Assembly (NCBI GenBank): GCA_016717165.1 | Contig: JADKGA010000002.1 | Coordinates: 62,001-126,000, forward strand | Length of the DNA: 64,000 nt | Reading direction: 5' to 3' | Source: Candidatus Lutibacillus vidarii | GTDB taxonomy: Bacteria; Actinomycetota; Actinomycetes; Actinomycetales; Dermatophilaceae | Shown here: in pieces, positions 41,568 to 49,578 of the stretch | Layout: every line of letters starts with the position of its first letter | Position numbering within the stretch: position 1 is the first letter of the stretch | Translations under genes and position numbers: made by a program | The notes under the pieces: generated by a model | What the model saw: the letters and a program-made list of their open reading frames with translations, nothing else | The model's database searches: none | Told to the model about the DNA's origin: nothing

Positions 41568-42356
41568 TCAGGGCAGCTCGGCGATGAACCTGGCGATGGT
41601 CGGTCCGAGCGTAGTGGCGCTAGCCTCCGCGGCGGCGACCACCTCGTCCGGGTCGATCGGAGTGTCGGCCAGCTCCAACGCGGTGACGACCGAGATGCCG
41701 AGCAGCTCCATGCCGCGCTCGCGGGCGGCGATGGCCTCCAGCACGGTCGACATCCCGACGACATCGGCGCCGAGGTCCCGCAGCATCAGCGCCTCGGCGC
41801 GGGTCTCGTAGTGCGGCCCGGGGAGGATGACGTAGACCCCCTCGGTGAACCGGTCGTCGAGGGAGCGGGCCAGCTCGCGCAGCCGGGGGCTCCACGCGCC
41901 GGTGAGGTCGACGAAGCGGGCCCCCTCGAGCGGGGTCGCGGCGGCGAGGTTGAGATGGTCGCGGATGAGCATCGGGGTGCCGGCGGTCCAGTCGCTGCGG
42001 AACGACCCGTTCGCATTGGTGAGTATGGCGCTCCGGCATCCGGCGGCCGCGGCGGTCCGGATCGGGTGGGCGACCGGGCCGGGCCCGTGCCCCTCGTAGA
42101 GATGGGTCCGGCCGAGGAAGCAGAGGACTCGACGCCCGGCAACGACATACGAGCGGACGAGCCCGGCGTGACCCACGGCGACAGGAGGGAGGAAGTGCGG
42201 CAGCGACGCGACGGGCAGCTCGGCCACCGGCTCACCGAAGGCGTCCGCGGCGGCTCCCCAGCCGGACCCGAGGACGACCGCGACGTCGTGCTGCTCGACC
42301 CCGGTCGCTTCGGCGAGCGCGGCGGCGGCGGCCTCTGCCCGCGCGTACCAGTCCAT
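41568..42356 (-). CDS. Purine-nucleoside phosphorylase
   Basis: 262 residues from ATG 42356, four bases after GGAGGT; a GTG eight codons upstream was passed over. Trimeric PNP/MTAP family features: phosphate loop VVLGSGWG, GRTHLYEGHG, NANGSFRSDWTAGTPMLIRD and GPHYETRAEALMLRDLGAD-type substrate loop. It cleaves inosine/guanosine with phosphate to base plus ribose 1-phosphate in the cytoplasm. It links to the NCS1 permease, and to the ADP-ribosylglycohydrolase and PfkB kinase genes nearby in a nucleoside-salvage neighbourhood. Confidence 0.92.
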   Translation of the reverse strand: MDWYARAEAAAAALAEATGVEQHDVAVVLGSGWGAAADAFGEPVAELPVASLPHFLPPVAVGHAGLVRSYVVAGRRVLCFLGRTHLYEGHGPGPVAHPIRTAAAAGCRSAILTNANGSFRSDWTAGTPMLIRDHLNLAAATPLEGARFVDLTGAWSPRLRELARSLDDRFTEGVYVILPGPHYETRAEALMLRDLGADVVGMSTVLEAIAARERGMELLGISVVTALELADTPIDPDEVVAAAEASATTLGPTIARFIAELP

Positions 42357-42411
42357 GTCCACCTCCGTTGGTGACGCCACCGATGCTACGACTGCGCCGG
42401 GGCCGGTGGGG

Positions 42412-43653
42412 CTACCGCATGCCCGCCGGCCCGGACGGCGCAGTGTCGGCGGTGGCGGCGGCCCGGTCGGGCCACGGGATCTCGGCGAAGACCGGCCGGC
42501 CGCTGGTGGGGTCGGTGAGCAGCCGCTCGAAGTCGCTGGTGTTGCGGGAGATCGAGACGAGCAGCCGGCCCGACGCCAACGCGATCTCTGGGTGGGCCAG
42601 TGGGGCGTACCGGAGGATGCCCGAGCTGTCCTCGAAGGGCGCGGCGATGCCCCGGTGCGGGGTCCACGGGCCGACCGGAGACGGCGCGGTCCAGGTGAAG
42701 ACGAAGTCCCCGAGGTCGCCGTCGCGCTTGGACACCGCGAGGAAGTGCCCGTCGGCCACGTCGACCGACAGGGTCTGGGAGACCCCTCCCTTCGCCTCGA
42801 TCACTGGCGCGGCGAGCGCCCGGTCGCTCTGCCATCGGGTGCCGTCCCAGAACCGCCACCCGGCGCGGGTCTGCGGGTCGGCGACGGGCGCCCGGGCGAC
42901 ATACAGGGCGCGTCCGAACGAGCCGGGCGGCAGGCGGGTGCCGTACACGTACAGCCAGTCGCCCGCGATGACGCTCGCTGCGCCCCAGTCGACCTGATGG
43001 GCGTCGCTGGCGTCCGAGGTGAGGTCCATGACCTCGCGCAGCTGGGGGGCGGCGCCGGTGCCGACGGCGAAGATCGCTGCCGACGAGCCGAGGTAGGTGA
43101 AGTCGAAGGAGTCCGACGTCCCGCGGTGGATCCGGGCGCAGAGAACGACGACCACGTCGACTCCCGGGCGCCGGATCACGGCCAGCGACATCGGCCAGAA
43201 GACGGTCCCGTCGGCCCGGTCGGGGATCGCCGGACCTCGCGTGGGGGTGACCAGCTGGGCCGCGCACCTCCCCGAGGACACGAGGATGGAGTTGGCGACG
43301 ACGAGGGGCCGCCAGCCGGCCTCCCGGACGGTGTCCCCGAAGACCCAGACGAGGCGCCCGTCGGTGAGCCGGGCGCTCGCGCCGATGTCGGCGGACTGCC
43401 ACCCGGGCAGGTCGACGCGGGCCACCAGGGTGTTGAGCTCCGCCACGGTCACCGGGGGTCGCGCGGCAGGGTCCGGAGGGGCGGGGCAGGAGGGGGTCAG
43501 GGTGTTGGCTGGTCCGGCTTGGCGGGCGGCGCTGCCGTTGGGGAGGCCCGGGGCGCCCGGGGTGGCTGTCGAACAGGCGGTCAGGGTGCCCAGGGCGATC
43601 GCCACCGCGGCGCCGACCGCCGCGACATCCCTGCTGTTCACCGCGGCGCCCAC
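42412..43653 (-). CDS. Secreted lipoprotein with beta-propeller (DUF4185-like)
   Basis: 413 residues from GTG 43653 (GAGGGAG nine bases upstream; GTG 43641 possible). Lipobox LTAC indicates a lipid-anchored exported protein, then a Gly/Pro linker and a domain with GRLVWVFGDTV, DWLYVYGTRLP and ARAPVADPQTRAGWRFWDG. These resemble DUF4185 five-bladed propellers related to glycosidase-like folds of clans F/J. No catalytic residues can be assigned. It is the third minus-strand gene after PNP but 55 bp apart. Function unknown. Confidence 0.75.
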   Translation of the reverse strand: MGAAVNSRDVAAVGAAVAIALGTLTACSTATPGAPGLPNGSAARQAGPANTLTPSCPAPPDPAARPPVTVAELNTLVARVDLPGWQSADIGASARLTDGRLVWVFGDTVREAGWRPLVVANSILVSSGRCAAQLVTPTRGPAIPDRADGTVFWPMSLAVIRRPGVDVVVVLCARIHRGTSDSFDFTYLGSSAAIFAVGTGAAPQLREVMDLTSDASDAHQVDWGAASVIAGDWLYVYGTRLPPGSFGRALYVARAPVADPQTRAGWRFWDGTRWQSDRALAAPVIEAKGGVSQTLSVDVADGHFLAVSKRDGDLGDFVFTWTAPSPVGPWTPHRGIAAPFEDSSGILRYAPLAHPEIALASGRLLVSISRNTSDFERLLTDPTSGRPVFAEIPWPDRAAATADTAPSGPAGMR

Positions 43654-43755
43654 GGCCCCATTCTCCCTCTGTGGGCGACTGGCCCGTGGCGGTGGCGGGT
43701 CGGTAGCGTGACAGCGGCCGCATCTGAGGGCCACCCGCTCGAGCTGGGAGGGGCC

Positions 43756-44805
43756 GTGCCGCTGGCTGCCGACGCCGCGCCGGGCTCGACCGTGTCCGGC
43801 GCCCTGGACCGAGCGCATGGGGCCCTGCTGGGCCTGGCGATCGGTGATGCGCTCGGGATGCCGACGCAGATGCTCTCGCGGTCTCGAGTACGCGAGCTGT
43901 GGGGCCGGATCGAGGGCTTCGAGGCCGCGCCGCTGGAGAACGAGATCGCCTCCGGGACGCCCGCGGGCCGGGTCACCGATGACACCGACCAGGCGGTGAT
44001 CCTCGGTCGCCTCCTGCTCGCCGGTCGCGGTGTCGTCGACCTCGATGCGTATGCCGCCCAGCTGCTCGCCTGGCAGGACCGCATGGTGCGGCTGGGCTCT
44101 CTCGACCTGCTCGGGCCGTCGACCCTCAAGGCGCTGACGGCGTACCGCGCGGGTGTCCCGGCGACCGAGACCGGGCGATGCGGCGACACGAACGGGGCGG
44201 CGATGCGGGTGGCGCCGGTGGGCGTCCTCATGCCGGCGGACCCGTTGGTGGGCCTGGTCGAGGCGGTCGCCCAGGTCGATGTCATGACGCATAACACCGG
44301 CATCGCCAACGCCGGGGCCGCCGCCGTGGCGGCCGCGGTGAGCGTCGGAGTCGGTGGGGGATCGGTGGCGGAGTCGCTCGAGGTGGCGGGCCTCGCAGCA
44401 GAACTCGGCTCGACATACGGGTGTTTCGTCCCGGGGGCGGATGTCGCGGCGCGGATCCTTTGGGCGCGCGGGCTGGTGGCTGCGGCGGGTTCTGACGATG
44501 CGGCGGTCGACGCCGTCGCGACCCTCGTCGGGACGGGGGTGGCGACCCAGGAGGCGGTGCCTGCGGCGCTGGCCTTGGCGGAGCGTTTCGGTGCCGACCC
44601 GTGGCGGGCCTGCTGTGCGGCGGCCAGCCTCGGCGGCGACAGCGACACCATCGCCGCGATGGTCGGGGCGGTGCTCGGGGCGTGTCACGGGGTGGCCGCC
44701 TTCCCTTCCGCCGCGCGGGCGGCTGTCGCGGCGGCGAACCCGGGACTGGGGCCTCAGCTGGCCGAGCTCGCGGCCGGGCTACTCGGGCTGCGGGGGTCGT
44801 TGTGA
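43756..44805 (+). CDS. ADP-ribosylglycohydrolase (DraG) family protein
   Basis: 349 residues from GTG 43756 behind GGGAGGGG. Shows the family's three magnesium-binding motifs: GLAIGDALGMPTQ near the start, RVTDDTDQAVILGRLLLA and C-terminal GGDSDTIAAMVGAVLGA. These enzymes remove ADP-ribose from proteins or small molecules, or hydrolyse other N-glycosides. The next gene, a PfkB kinase, starts inside its stop codon (GTGA), a common pairing in which the hydrolase releases a ribose-like sugar from a nucleoside-like substrate and the kinase phosphorylates it; the latter is inferred. Confidence 0.88.
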   Translation: MPLAADAAPGSTVSGALDRAHGALLGLAIGDALGMPTQMLSRSRVRELWGRIEGFEAAPLENEIASGTPAGRVTDDTDQAVILGRLLLAGRGVVDLDAYAAQLLAWQDRMVRLGSLDLLGPSTLKALTAYRAGVPATETGRCGDTNGAAMRVAPVGVLMPADPLVGLVEAVAQVDVMTHNTGIANAGAAAVAAAVSVGVGGGSVAESLEVAGLAAELGSTYGCFVPGADVAARILWARGLVAAAGSDDAAVDAVATLVGTGVATQEAVPAALALAERFGADPWRACCAAASLGGDSDTIAAMVGAVLGACHGVAAFPSAARAAVAAANPGLGPQLAELAAGLLGLRGSL

Positions 44806-46109
44806 GTGCGGCGGCCCTCGGCTCTCCGCCCGCTGCTCGGGTCCCGGAGCTGACCCGGCTGGTCCTCGTCGGCAGCGTCATCGCCGACCTCATGATGACC
44901 GTGCCTGCCCTGCCGGAGCGCGGCGGTGACATCCTCGCGGGCGCCGCGCGGGCCCAAGCCGGTGGTGGTTTCAACGTCCTCGCGGCCGCGGCCCGGCTCG
45001 GGCTGAGGGGGGCGCTGCTCGGGCACGTCGGTACGGGGGCGCTGGGGTCGATGGTCGGGGCTGCGCTGGCCGCCGAGGGGGTCGTCGAGCTGCTTCCTCG
45101 GGTGTCGGGCGCGGACACCGGACTGTGCGTCGGCTTCGTCGAACCGGATGCCGAGCGCACCTTCGTCACCTCGGTCGGCTGTGAGGCCGAGGTTGGTCTC
45201 GCTGAGCTCCGATCGTCGCCGGTGGGGGTGTCCGACGCTGTTTACGTCTCTGGGTACGACTTGTGCTACCCCGTGACCGGCCCCGCCGTGGCTGAGTGGC
45301 TCTCCGGTATGTCTTCCGTGCCATTCGTGGTCGTCGACCCGGGGCCGCTGGCCGCCTCGATCCCTGGCGAGGTGCTCGATGGCGTGCTCCGGCATACCTC
45401 CGTGCTCACCCTCAACGCGCGGGAGGTGCGGCTCCTGGGTGGCTCGGCGCCGGCGCTCTTGGCGCGGCTGCGCGCCGGTGGTTTCGTCCTCGAGCGGGAC
45501 GGGGCTCGTGGGTGCACGGTGTGGTGGGGTGGGCCTGGCGGAGCGGTGCGTTCTGAGCACGTGGGTGCGCCATCCGTTGCCGCGGTCGACAGCACGGGGG
45601 CGGGGGACGCTCATACCGGGGCGTTCCTCGCGGCGCTGGCGTCGAGTCCTGGTGACGGCGGTGCGGGTGGCGTGGTCGGTGCGGGAGGGTTAGTTGGTGC
45701 GGGTGGGCTGGTCGGTGCGGGTGGGTTGGTCGGTGCGGGTGGGCTGGTCGGTGCCGTTCGGGTCGCCAATGCTGCTGCCGCGTACGCCGTGACCCAGGTC
45801 GGCTCCGCGACCGGCCCGACACGTCCGGAGCTTGAGGCGTTCGTGGCTTGGGGGGGGGGGGGGGGGGGCCCGGTCGGCCGACGACGGCTCCTGGGCCTGA
45901 CCCGCTCGACACGGCCACCAAAGGTGGGAAAAGCACCAAATGGACCCCCGGATCGGCCGTTTAAGGTGCTTCTCCCACCCTTGGTGCGGATGCCTGGGGC
46001 TCCAGGGCGCTCGATCGCCCGGCGTGGGCGTCGTTCGTGGGGCCGTCGAGGGCGGATTCAACGTCGCGGGGGTGCGTCGGGTACCCTGCTCGGCGGAGGA
46101 TTCGCATAG
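44802..46109 (+). CDS. PfkB-family carbohydrate/nucleoside kinase (C-terminus ambiguous)
   Basis: From GTG 44802 (GTGA overlap with the previous stop) a PfkB fold is clear: GG-motif QAGGGFNVLAAAARLG, GHVGTGALG and the active-site VDSTGAGDAHTGAF. An in-frame minisatellite (45660-45749) inserts repeated GAGGLV units shortly after the active site. The true kinase probably ends near FVAW. Immediately after, a run of 19 G (45850-45868) leads the open frame through a large hairpin and into the tRNA-Ser gene, giving about 80 spurious residues. With 18 G the frame stops at TGA 45898-45900, just before the hairpin. So the annotated end (46109) is doubtful; 45900 is more likely. Confidence 0.75.
   Translation: MSAAALGSPPAARVPELTRLVLVGSVIADLMMTVPALPERGGDILAGAARAQAGGGFNVLAAAARLGLRGALLGHVGTGALGSMVGAALAAEGVVELLPRVSGADTGLCVGFVEPDAERTFVTSVGCEAEVGLAELRSSPVGVSDAVYVSGYDLCYPVTGPAVAEWLSGMSSVPFVVVDPGPLAASIPGEVLDGVLRHTSVLTLNAREVRLLGGSAPALLARLRAGGFVLERDGARGCTVWWGGPGGAVRSEHVGAPSVAAVDSTGAGDAHTGAFLAALASSPGDGGAGGVVGAGGLVGAGGLVGAGGLVGAGGLVGAVRVANAAAAYAVTQVGSATGPTRPELEAFVAWGGGGGGPVGRRRLLGLTRSTRPPKVGKAPNGPPDRPFKVLLPPLVRMPGAPGRSIARRGRRSWGRRGRIQRRGGASGTLLGGGFA
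45660..45749. repeat. In-frame 18-bp minisatellite in PfkB kinase
   Basis: Five 18-bp units (start 45660, 45678, 45696, 45714, 45732) of the form GGTGCGGGTGGGCTGGTC encode a Gly-Ala-Gly-Gly-Leu/Val-Val repeat. Unit length is a multiple of three, so copy-number change would keep the kinase in frame. Confidence 0.88.
45850..45868. repeat. Homopolymer of 19 G
   Basis: A 19-base G tract at the end of the PfkB kinase gene. Its length decides the reading frame of the last part of the ORF. Long G tracts are hotspots both for slippage in the cell and for sequencing miscalls. Confidence 0.9.
45916..45986. terminator. Long imperfect hairpin after the PfkB gene
   Basis: Two 22-base arms (45916-45937, 45965-45986) are inverted copies with two differences. 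In a plus-strand RNA these are A-C mismatches; in a minus-strand RNA both become G-U pairs, so the stem is complete only in that direction. Between them are a GATC centre and shorter pairings. It lies just before tRNA-Ser and probably terminates the kinase transcript. Confidence 0.65.
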
Positions 46110-46184
46110 TGGCCTAGTGCGCACGATTGGAAATCGTGTTGGGGATGAAACCCCTCGCGGGTTCAAATCCCGCATCCTCCGCCA
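46095..46184 (+). tRNA. tRNA-Ser (GGA)
   Basis: Acceptor stem GGAGGAT pairs with ATCCTCC (46174-46180), discriminator G and encoded CCA to 46184. Anticodon GGA at 46129-46131 within the loop TTGGAAA, stem CACGA/TCGTG. A long variable arm (GGGGATGAAACCCC) marks it as class II serine tRNA, and GGTTCAAATCC is the T-arm. It reads UCC/UCU codons. Confidence 0.95.
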
Positions 46185-46312
46185 TCGTGTGGGGTCAGGA
46201 CGTGCCGAGCTCCGAGGCCTCGCCGACCCGAGTCTCCCCGGGCGCACGGCTCGACGCGCACAGTCCGGACATGACGCCCGCCACGAACCGCCTGCCCCGG
46301 TCGAGGACTGAC

Positions 46313-46359
46313 GGTTCGGGTGAGAGGGATCGACGCCTGGGCGTCGGTTTCTCTCACCT
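46313..46359. repeat. Palindromic repeat family, copy 1
   Basis: A 47-bp unit whose core (46319-46358) starts GGTGAGAG and ends CTCTCACC, with an inner GACGCC/GGCGTC stem. It is identical to copy 2 at 46461. The whole core can fold into one long hairpin. Confidence 0.88.
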
Positions 46360-46460
46360 GAGGCCGAGGCCCGCACCCAGAGACTCCGTGGGCCGCTCAG
46401 GGCGCCCGCCGCCCCGAGATGCGGCGGCCTCTGAACCACCCGCCTCGCTCTACGGCTGAG

Positions 46461-46507
46461 GGTTCGGGTGAGAGGGATCGACGCCTGGGCGTCGGTTTCT
46501 CTCACCT
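46461..46507. repeat. Palindromic repeat family, copy 2
   Basis: Exact 47-bp duplicate of copy 1, 148 bp downstream in the same orientation. The sequence between the two copies is not repeated, so the unit itself, not a larger block, was duplicated. Confidence 0.88.
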
Positions 46508-46529
46508 AGGCCGAGCGTGGCGCGGGGCC

Positions 46530-46538
46530 TGTGGATAA
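46530..46538 (-). promoter_or_regulatory. Isolated perfect DnaA box
   Basis: TGTGGATAA, the complement of TTATCCACA, in a CCTGTGGATAACC context identical to that flanking the two hairpin elements at 9820 and 34849, but without the hairpin. It lies 40 bp before the DUF559-like gene. Confidence 0.6.
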
Positions 46539-46577
46539 CCTGAGCGGCGATCCGCTGATTCGGGGCATCGTGGTGAC

Positions 46578-47699
46578 ATGCAGTTCCCCGACGGGCCGCG
46601 CGACCTCGGTCTGCTGACCACCACCGAGGCGCTGCTCCCTCGCGCCCAAGGGGGTCTGGGCCTGACCCATCGTGCCCTGCGCTGGCGGGTCGACAGCGGC
46701 CGATGGCAGCGTCTGCACAGCGGCGTGTACCTGATGAGCAGCGGACCGGTGGACTGGATCACCCGTGCCGGTGCCGCGCTGCTGGCTTATGGAGATGCCG
46801 CGGCCCTGTGTGACCGCAGCGCCGGGTACCTCCACGGGCTGGTCGACGACCCCGGAGCGGTCGTCCATGTGCTCGTCCCGCGCGCCGCTCGGCCGCACGA
46901 GCACGCGGGCACCCAGCTGCATCGGTCAGGCCGGCGTCCGATCATCCCGGCCTGGCCGGCCCGGACGTCATACGAGGCAACCGTCGTGGACCTGGCCACG
47001 AGCTCACGGGTCGATGACCTGGCCAGCCTGTTGGCGTCGGCCCTGCGGACCCGGCGGACCACCGAGGCTCGAATCGGTATGGCGTTGCGGCGCCTGCGTA
47101 CCCACCCGCAGCGGCTGCTGCTCCTGGACCTGCTGGGGGCGTCATCGGCGGGCGCGGTTGGGGCGCTGGAGCTCCGGTTCGTCCGCGATGTGCTACGTCG
47201 GCATGCGCTCCCGGTGGGCGTGGGGCAGTTCCCGGCCGCTGGGTTGGGGGTTGCCTCTCGCCCGCATGAGCCGGGTATGGCGCGGGCGGTCCTTGCTGGC
47301 GGGGCGCCCGATGCCGGTGTCTCGGATCGGCGCCGTTTCGACCGGGCGCTCCCCGGGTATCGGGTGCTCTTCGAGCTGGATGGGGCCTTGTACCACCAGG
47401 GGGCGCGGCGGGTGGCCGATCGACGGAAGGCCATCCTGGCGTCTCGGCACGACTGGCTCCTGTTGCGCTACGGCTGGACCGAGACCGTGGACGAGCCCTG
47501 CCGCAGTGCCGCGGAGATCCTCGAGGTCCTGCAGGAGCGGGGGTGGCGCGGGGCGGCCAGGGGTTGTGGGCCGGGCGCCCCGGGGCGTCGGGTGGGAGGA
47601 TTCGACGCCTGGGTGTCGATTGCTCTCACACGAGGGGGGCTGGGTTGTCGGGTGCGGTGGATCTTGACGCAGGGCCCGCTCTGGGGCGCCAGCCGCTGA
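46578..47699 (+). CDS. AbiEi-like/DUF559 endonuclease-like domain protein
   Basis: Up to 373 residues from ATG 46578. The N-terminal part (LGLLTTTEALLP, ALRWRVDSGRWQRLHSGVYLM) is the winged-helix type seen in AbiEi-like antitoxins; the C-terminal part (RVLFELDGALYHQGARRVADRRKAILA, LLLRYGW) is a DUF559-like PD-(D/E)xK nuclease-type fold. This two-part protein is common and multi-copy in actinobacteria; its role is unknown and no toxin partner is adjacent. After ERGWRGAARG the frame runs into repeat copy 3 (VGGFDAWVSIALT) and on for about 40 residues, so the last part is probably a repeat-derived extension. Confidence 0.78.
   Translation: MQFPDGPRDLGLLTTTEALLPRAQGGLGLTHRALRWRVDSGRWQRLHSGVYLMSSGPVDWITRAGAALLAYGDAAALCDRSAGYLHGLVDDPGAVVHVLVPRAARPHEHAGTQLHRSGRRPIIPAWPARTSYEATVVDLATSSRVDDLASLLASALRTRRTTEARIGMALRRLRTHPQRLLLLDLLGASSAGAVGALELRFVRDVLRRHALPVGVGQFPAAGLGVASRPHEPGMARAVLAGGAPDAGVSDRRRFDRALPGYRVLFELDGALYHQGARRVADRRKAILASRHDWLLLRYGWTETVDEPCRSAAEILEVLQERGWRGAARGCGPGAPGRRVGGFDAWVSIALTRGGLGCRVRWILTQGPLWGASR
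47591..47630. repeat. Palindromic repeat family, copy 3 (inside coding frame)
   Basis: A diverged copy of the 40-bp palindrome (GACGCC-TGG-GTGTC core, CTCTCACA end) lying inside the 3' end of the DUF559-like frame, where it is translated. Confidence 0.78.
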
Positions 47700-47734
47700 G
47701 AGGCCTGGCGGTCTCGACACGTACGGGGACCTCG

Positions 47735-47856
47735 GGTGAGGGGTTTCGACAGGGCGAGGTGTCCGGCGGCGTCGGGTGAGAGGTTTGGACACGCGTCGAG
47801 GTGTCCGGGGGCGTCGGGTGAGAGGTTTCGACGGCTGGGTGTCGATTGCTCTCACC
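47735..47856. repeat. Palindromic repeat family, partial units and copy 4
   Basis: Two half-units starting GGTGAG at 47735 and 47775, then a complete unit at 47817-47856 (GGTGAGAG ... CTCTCACC). The starts are 40-42 bp apart, so this part is a degenerate tandem array. Confidence 0.78.
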
Positions 47857-48055
47857 CGAGCGCGGACGGTGGGTCGTCGGGTGCTGCGGGTCCGGACGCC
47901 GCACCCGTTCTGGGGCTCAGGGCCCGACGCCGCCCAGGCCCCGACGCCGCCAAGGCCCGACGCCGCCAGGCCCGACACCCTCAACCCGCTCAAGACCGCT
48001 GCACAGATGCCGCCCGCCCCCATCGAGGGGACGGGCGGCATACCGGAGAGGCTGG
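47857..48055. other. Gene-free remainder of the 356-bp stretch 47700-48055
   Basis: Between the DUF559-like gene and the NarK gene I see only the repeat units listed separately and, here, a string of degenerate GACGCCG/CCAGGCCC short repeats (47927-47990). No coding frame with a start and ribosome site is convincing on either strand. Confidence 0.6.
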
Positions 48056-49453
48056 TCAGCTGGGCTTGGGCGCACCCGGCCGGGCGTACCGCATCCAGGT
48101 GATCACGATGCACATCAGCGCGAAGGCAACGCCGATCCAGTAGAAGGTCGTCGGCGACATCAGGGTGAGCCCAACGCCGAAGAGGAACGGACCGAAGGCC
48201 GCAATGGCCGCCGTCCACCCAATGACCCCGCCGGCCTGGCGCCGCTCGAAGATCATCGGCATCTGCTTGAAGGTCGAGGCGTTACCGATCCCGGCGAACA
48301 GGAAGATCGCGAGCATCCCCCAGAGGAACCGGCTGAACCCGCTCTGCAGCGCCGCCGCGGAGGAGGTGTCCGGCACGAGCGCCCCGATGGTGTAGATGAT
48401 CGACCCCACCAGGCCGAGCCCGGACACCACGGTCCACCGGGCCCCGCCCATCCGGTCGGTCAGGGGGGAGAAGAGCACCCGCGCACCGGCGCCGACGAGC
48501 GGGCCGAGGAAGACGTACTTGGCGGCGTCCGGGACGGAGTACCCCGCGACGAGCATCTGTGCGGTCGCCCCGGTGCCCTTGACGATCGCGGAGTTCCCGG
48601 TGCCGTAGAGGTTCGTCATGAGCAGGCCGAACTGCGCCGATAACCCCGAGAAGGTCCCGAAGGTCATGACATAGAGCAGCGTCATCCACCACGTGTCCGG
48701 GGTCCGGAAGATGTCGAACTGCTGACGGATGTTGGCCTTGACCGGCACCGACTTGAGCATCGTCCAGGCGAGGATCGCGCCGAGGATGATGAACGGGATG
48801 TAGAAGAAGGCCGCGTTCTGGTACCACACGGTCGCATTCGGCTTGCCCGCCACCTTGATCTGCTGCGAGGCGCCGAGGAAGCCGATCATCCCGAAGCCGA
48901 CGAGCCACGGGGTGAGCAGCTGGACGAGCGAGACGCCGAAGTTGCCGATGCCCGCCTGCAGCCCGAGCGCCGTGCCCTGCAGCCGGCGCGGGAAGAAGTA
49001 GGACGTTGACGGCATGAAGCCGGAGAAGGCGCCACCGCCGATGCCCGCGAGGAAGGCCAGCACGAGCAGCTCCCAGTATGGCGCGGTCGGGCTCTGCACC
49101 CGCACGCCCCAGCCGAGGACGGGGAAGAAGAGCAGCCCGGTGGTCAGCGCGACCATCTTGCGGGTGCCGACGATCGGCGGCAGGGTCATCCAGACGATCC
49201 GCAGCAGACCGCCGGACAGACCCGGGATCGCCGCGAGCCAGTAGAGCTGCTCCTTGCTGAAGCTGTAGCCGAGCGCATTGAGCTTGGGCACGATCGCGCT
49301 GGGCAGGAACCAGGCGACGAAGGCCATGGTCAGGGTGAAGGTCGTGATCCACAGGGTCTTCCACGCCAGGGCCTTGTCCCAGGACGCCTCGTTCTCGGGG
49401 TCCCAGGCGGTCAGCCACTCGCGCGAGCGCTGGGTGGGGGTGGTGGCGCTCAT
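48056..49453 (-). CDS. narK: NarK-type nitrate/nitrite transporter (MFS)
   Basis: 465 residues, ATG 49453. Twelve predicted helices with the nitrate signature regions GGGAFSGFMPSTSYFFPRRL-type in helix 5 and ALGLQAGIGNFGVSL in the following loop, plus a second GN motif near AGIGNASTFKQMP. NarK proteins move nitrate in (H+ symport) and/or exchange it for nitrite. It lies downstream of a second NarK gene on the same strand, 125 bp apart. Having two NarK paralogues beside narGHJI is common in nitrate-respiring actinobacteria; they may act as a symporter plus an antiporter. Confidence 0.9.
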   Translation of the reverse strand: MSATTPTQRSREWLTAWDPENEASWDKALAWKTLWITTFTLTMAFVAWFLPSAIVPKLNALGYSFSKEQLYWLAAIPGLSGGLLRIVWMTLPPIVGTRKMVALTTGLLFFPVLGWGVRVQSPTAPYWELLVLAFLAGIGGGAFSGFMPSTSYFFPRRLQGTALGLQAGIGNFGVSLVQLLTPWLVGFGMIGFLGASQQIKVAGKPNATVWYQNAAFFYIPFIILGAILAWTMLKSVPVKANIRQQFDIFRTPDTWWMTLLYVMTFGTFSGLSAQFGLLMTNLYGTGNSAIVKGTGATAQMLVAGYSVPDAAKYVFLGPLVGAGARVLFSPLTDRMGGARWTVVSGLGLVGSIIYTIGALVPDTSSAAALQSGFSRFLWGMLAIFLFAGIGNASTFKQMPMIFERRQAGGVIGWTAAIAAFGPFLFGVGLTLMSPTTFYWIGVAFALMCIVITWMRYARPGAPKPS

Positions 49454-49578
49454 GTGCGGTTCTCCAGTTCGGTTCGGCGGTGATGGTTCACGTGTGGTGC
49501 GCTTTCCCGCAGGTCAGGTATGCCGGTGCCGGGCCCGAGCAGGCCCGAGCGAGCAGGCCAGGCCAGCCCGGCCCTGGT

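Noticed and set aside
46578..47699. Type IV toxin-antitoxin operon (AbiE)
   Set aside because: Only the AbiEi-like winged helix is present, fused to a DUF559-like domain; there is no AbiEii nucleotidyltransferase gene.
46313..47856. CRISPR array
   Set aside because: Repeat units are self-palindromic, spacing is irregular (148 bp, about 1 kb), no uniform spacers and no cas genes.
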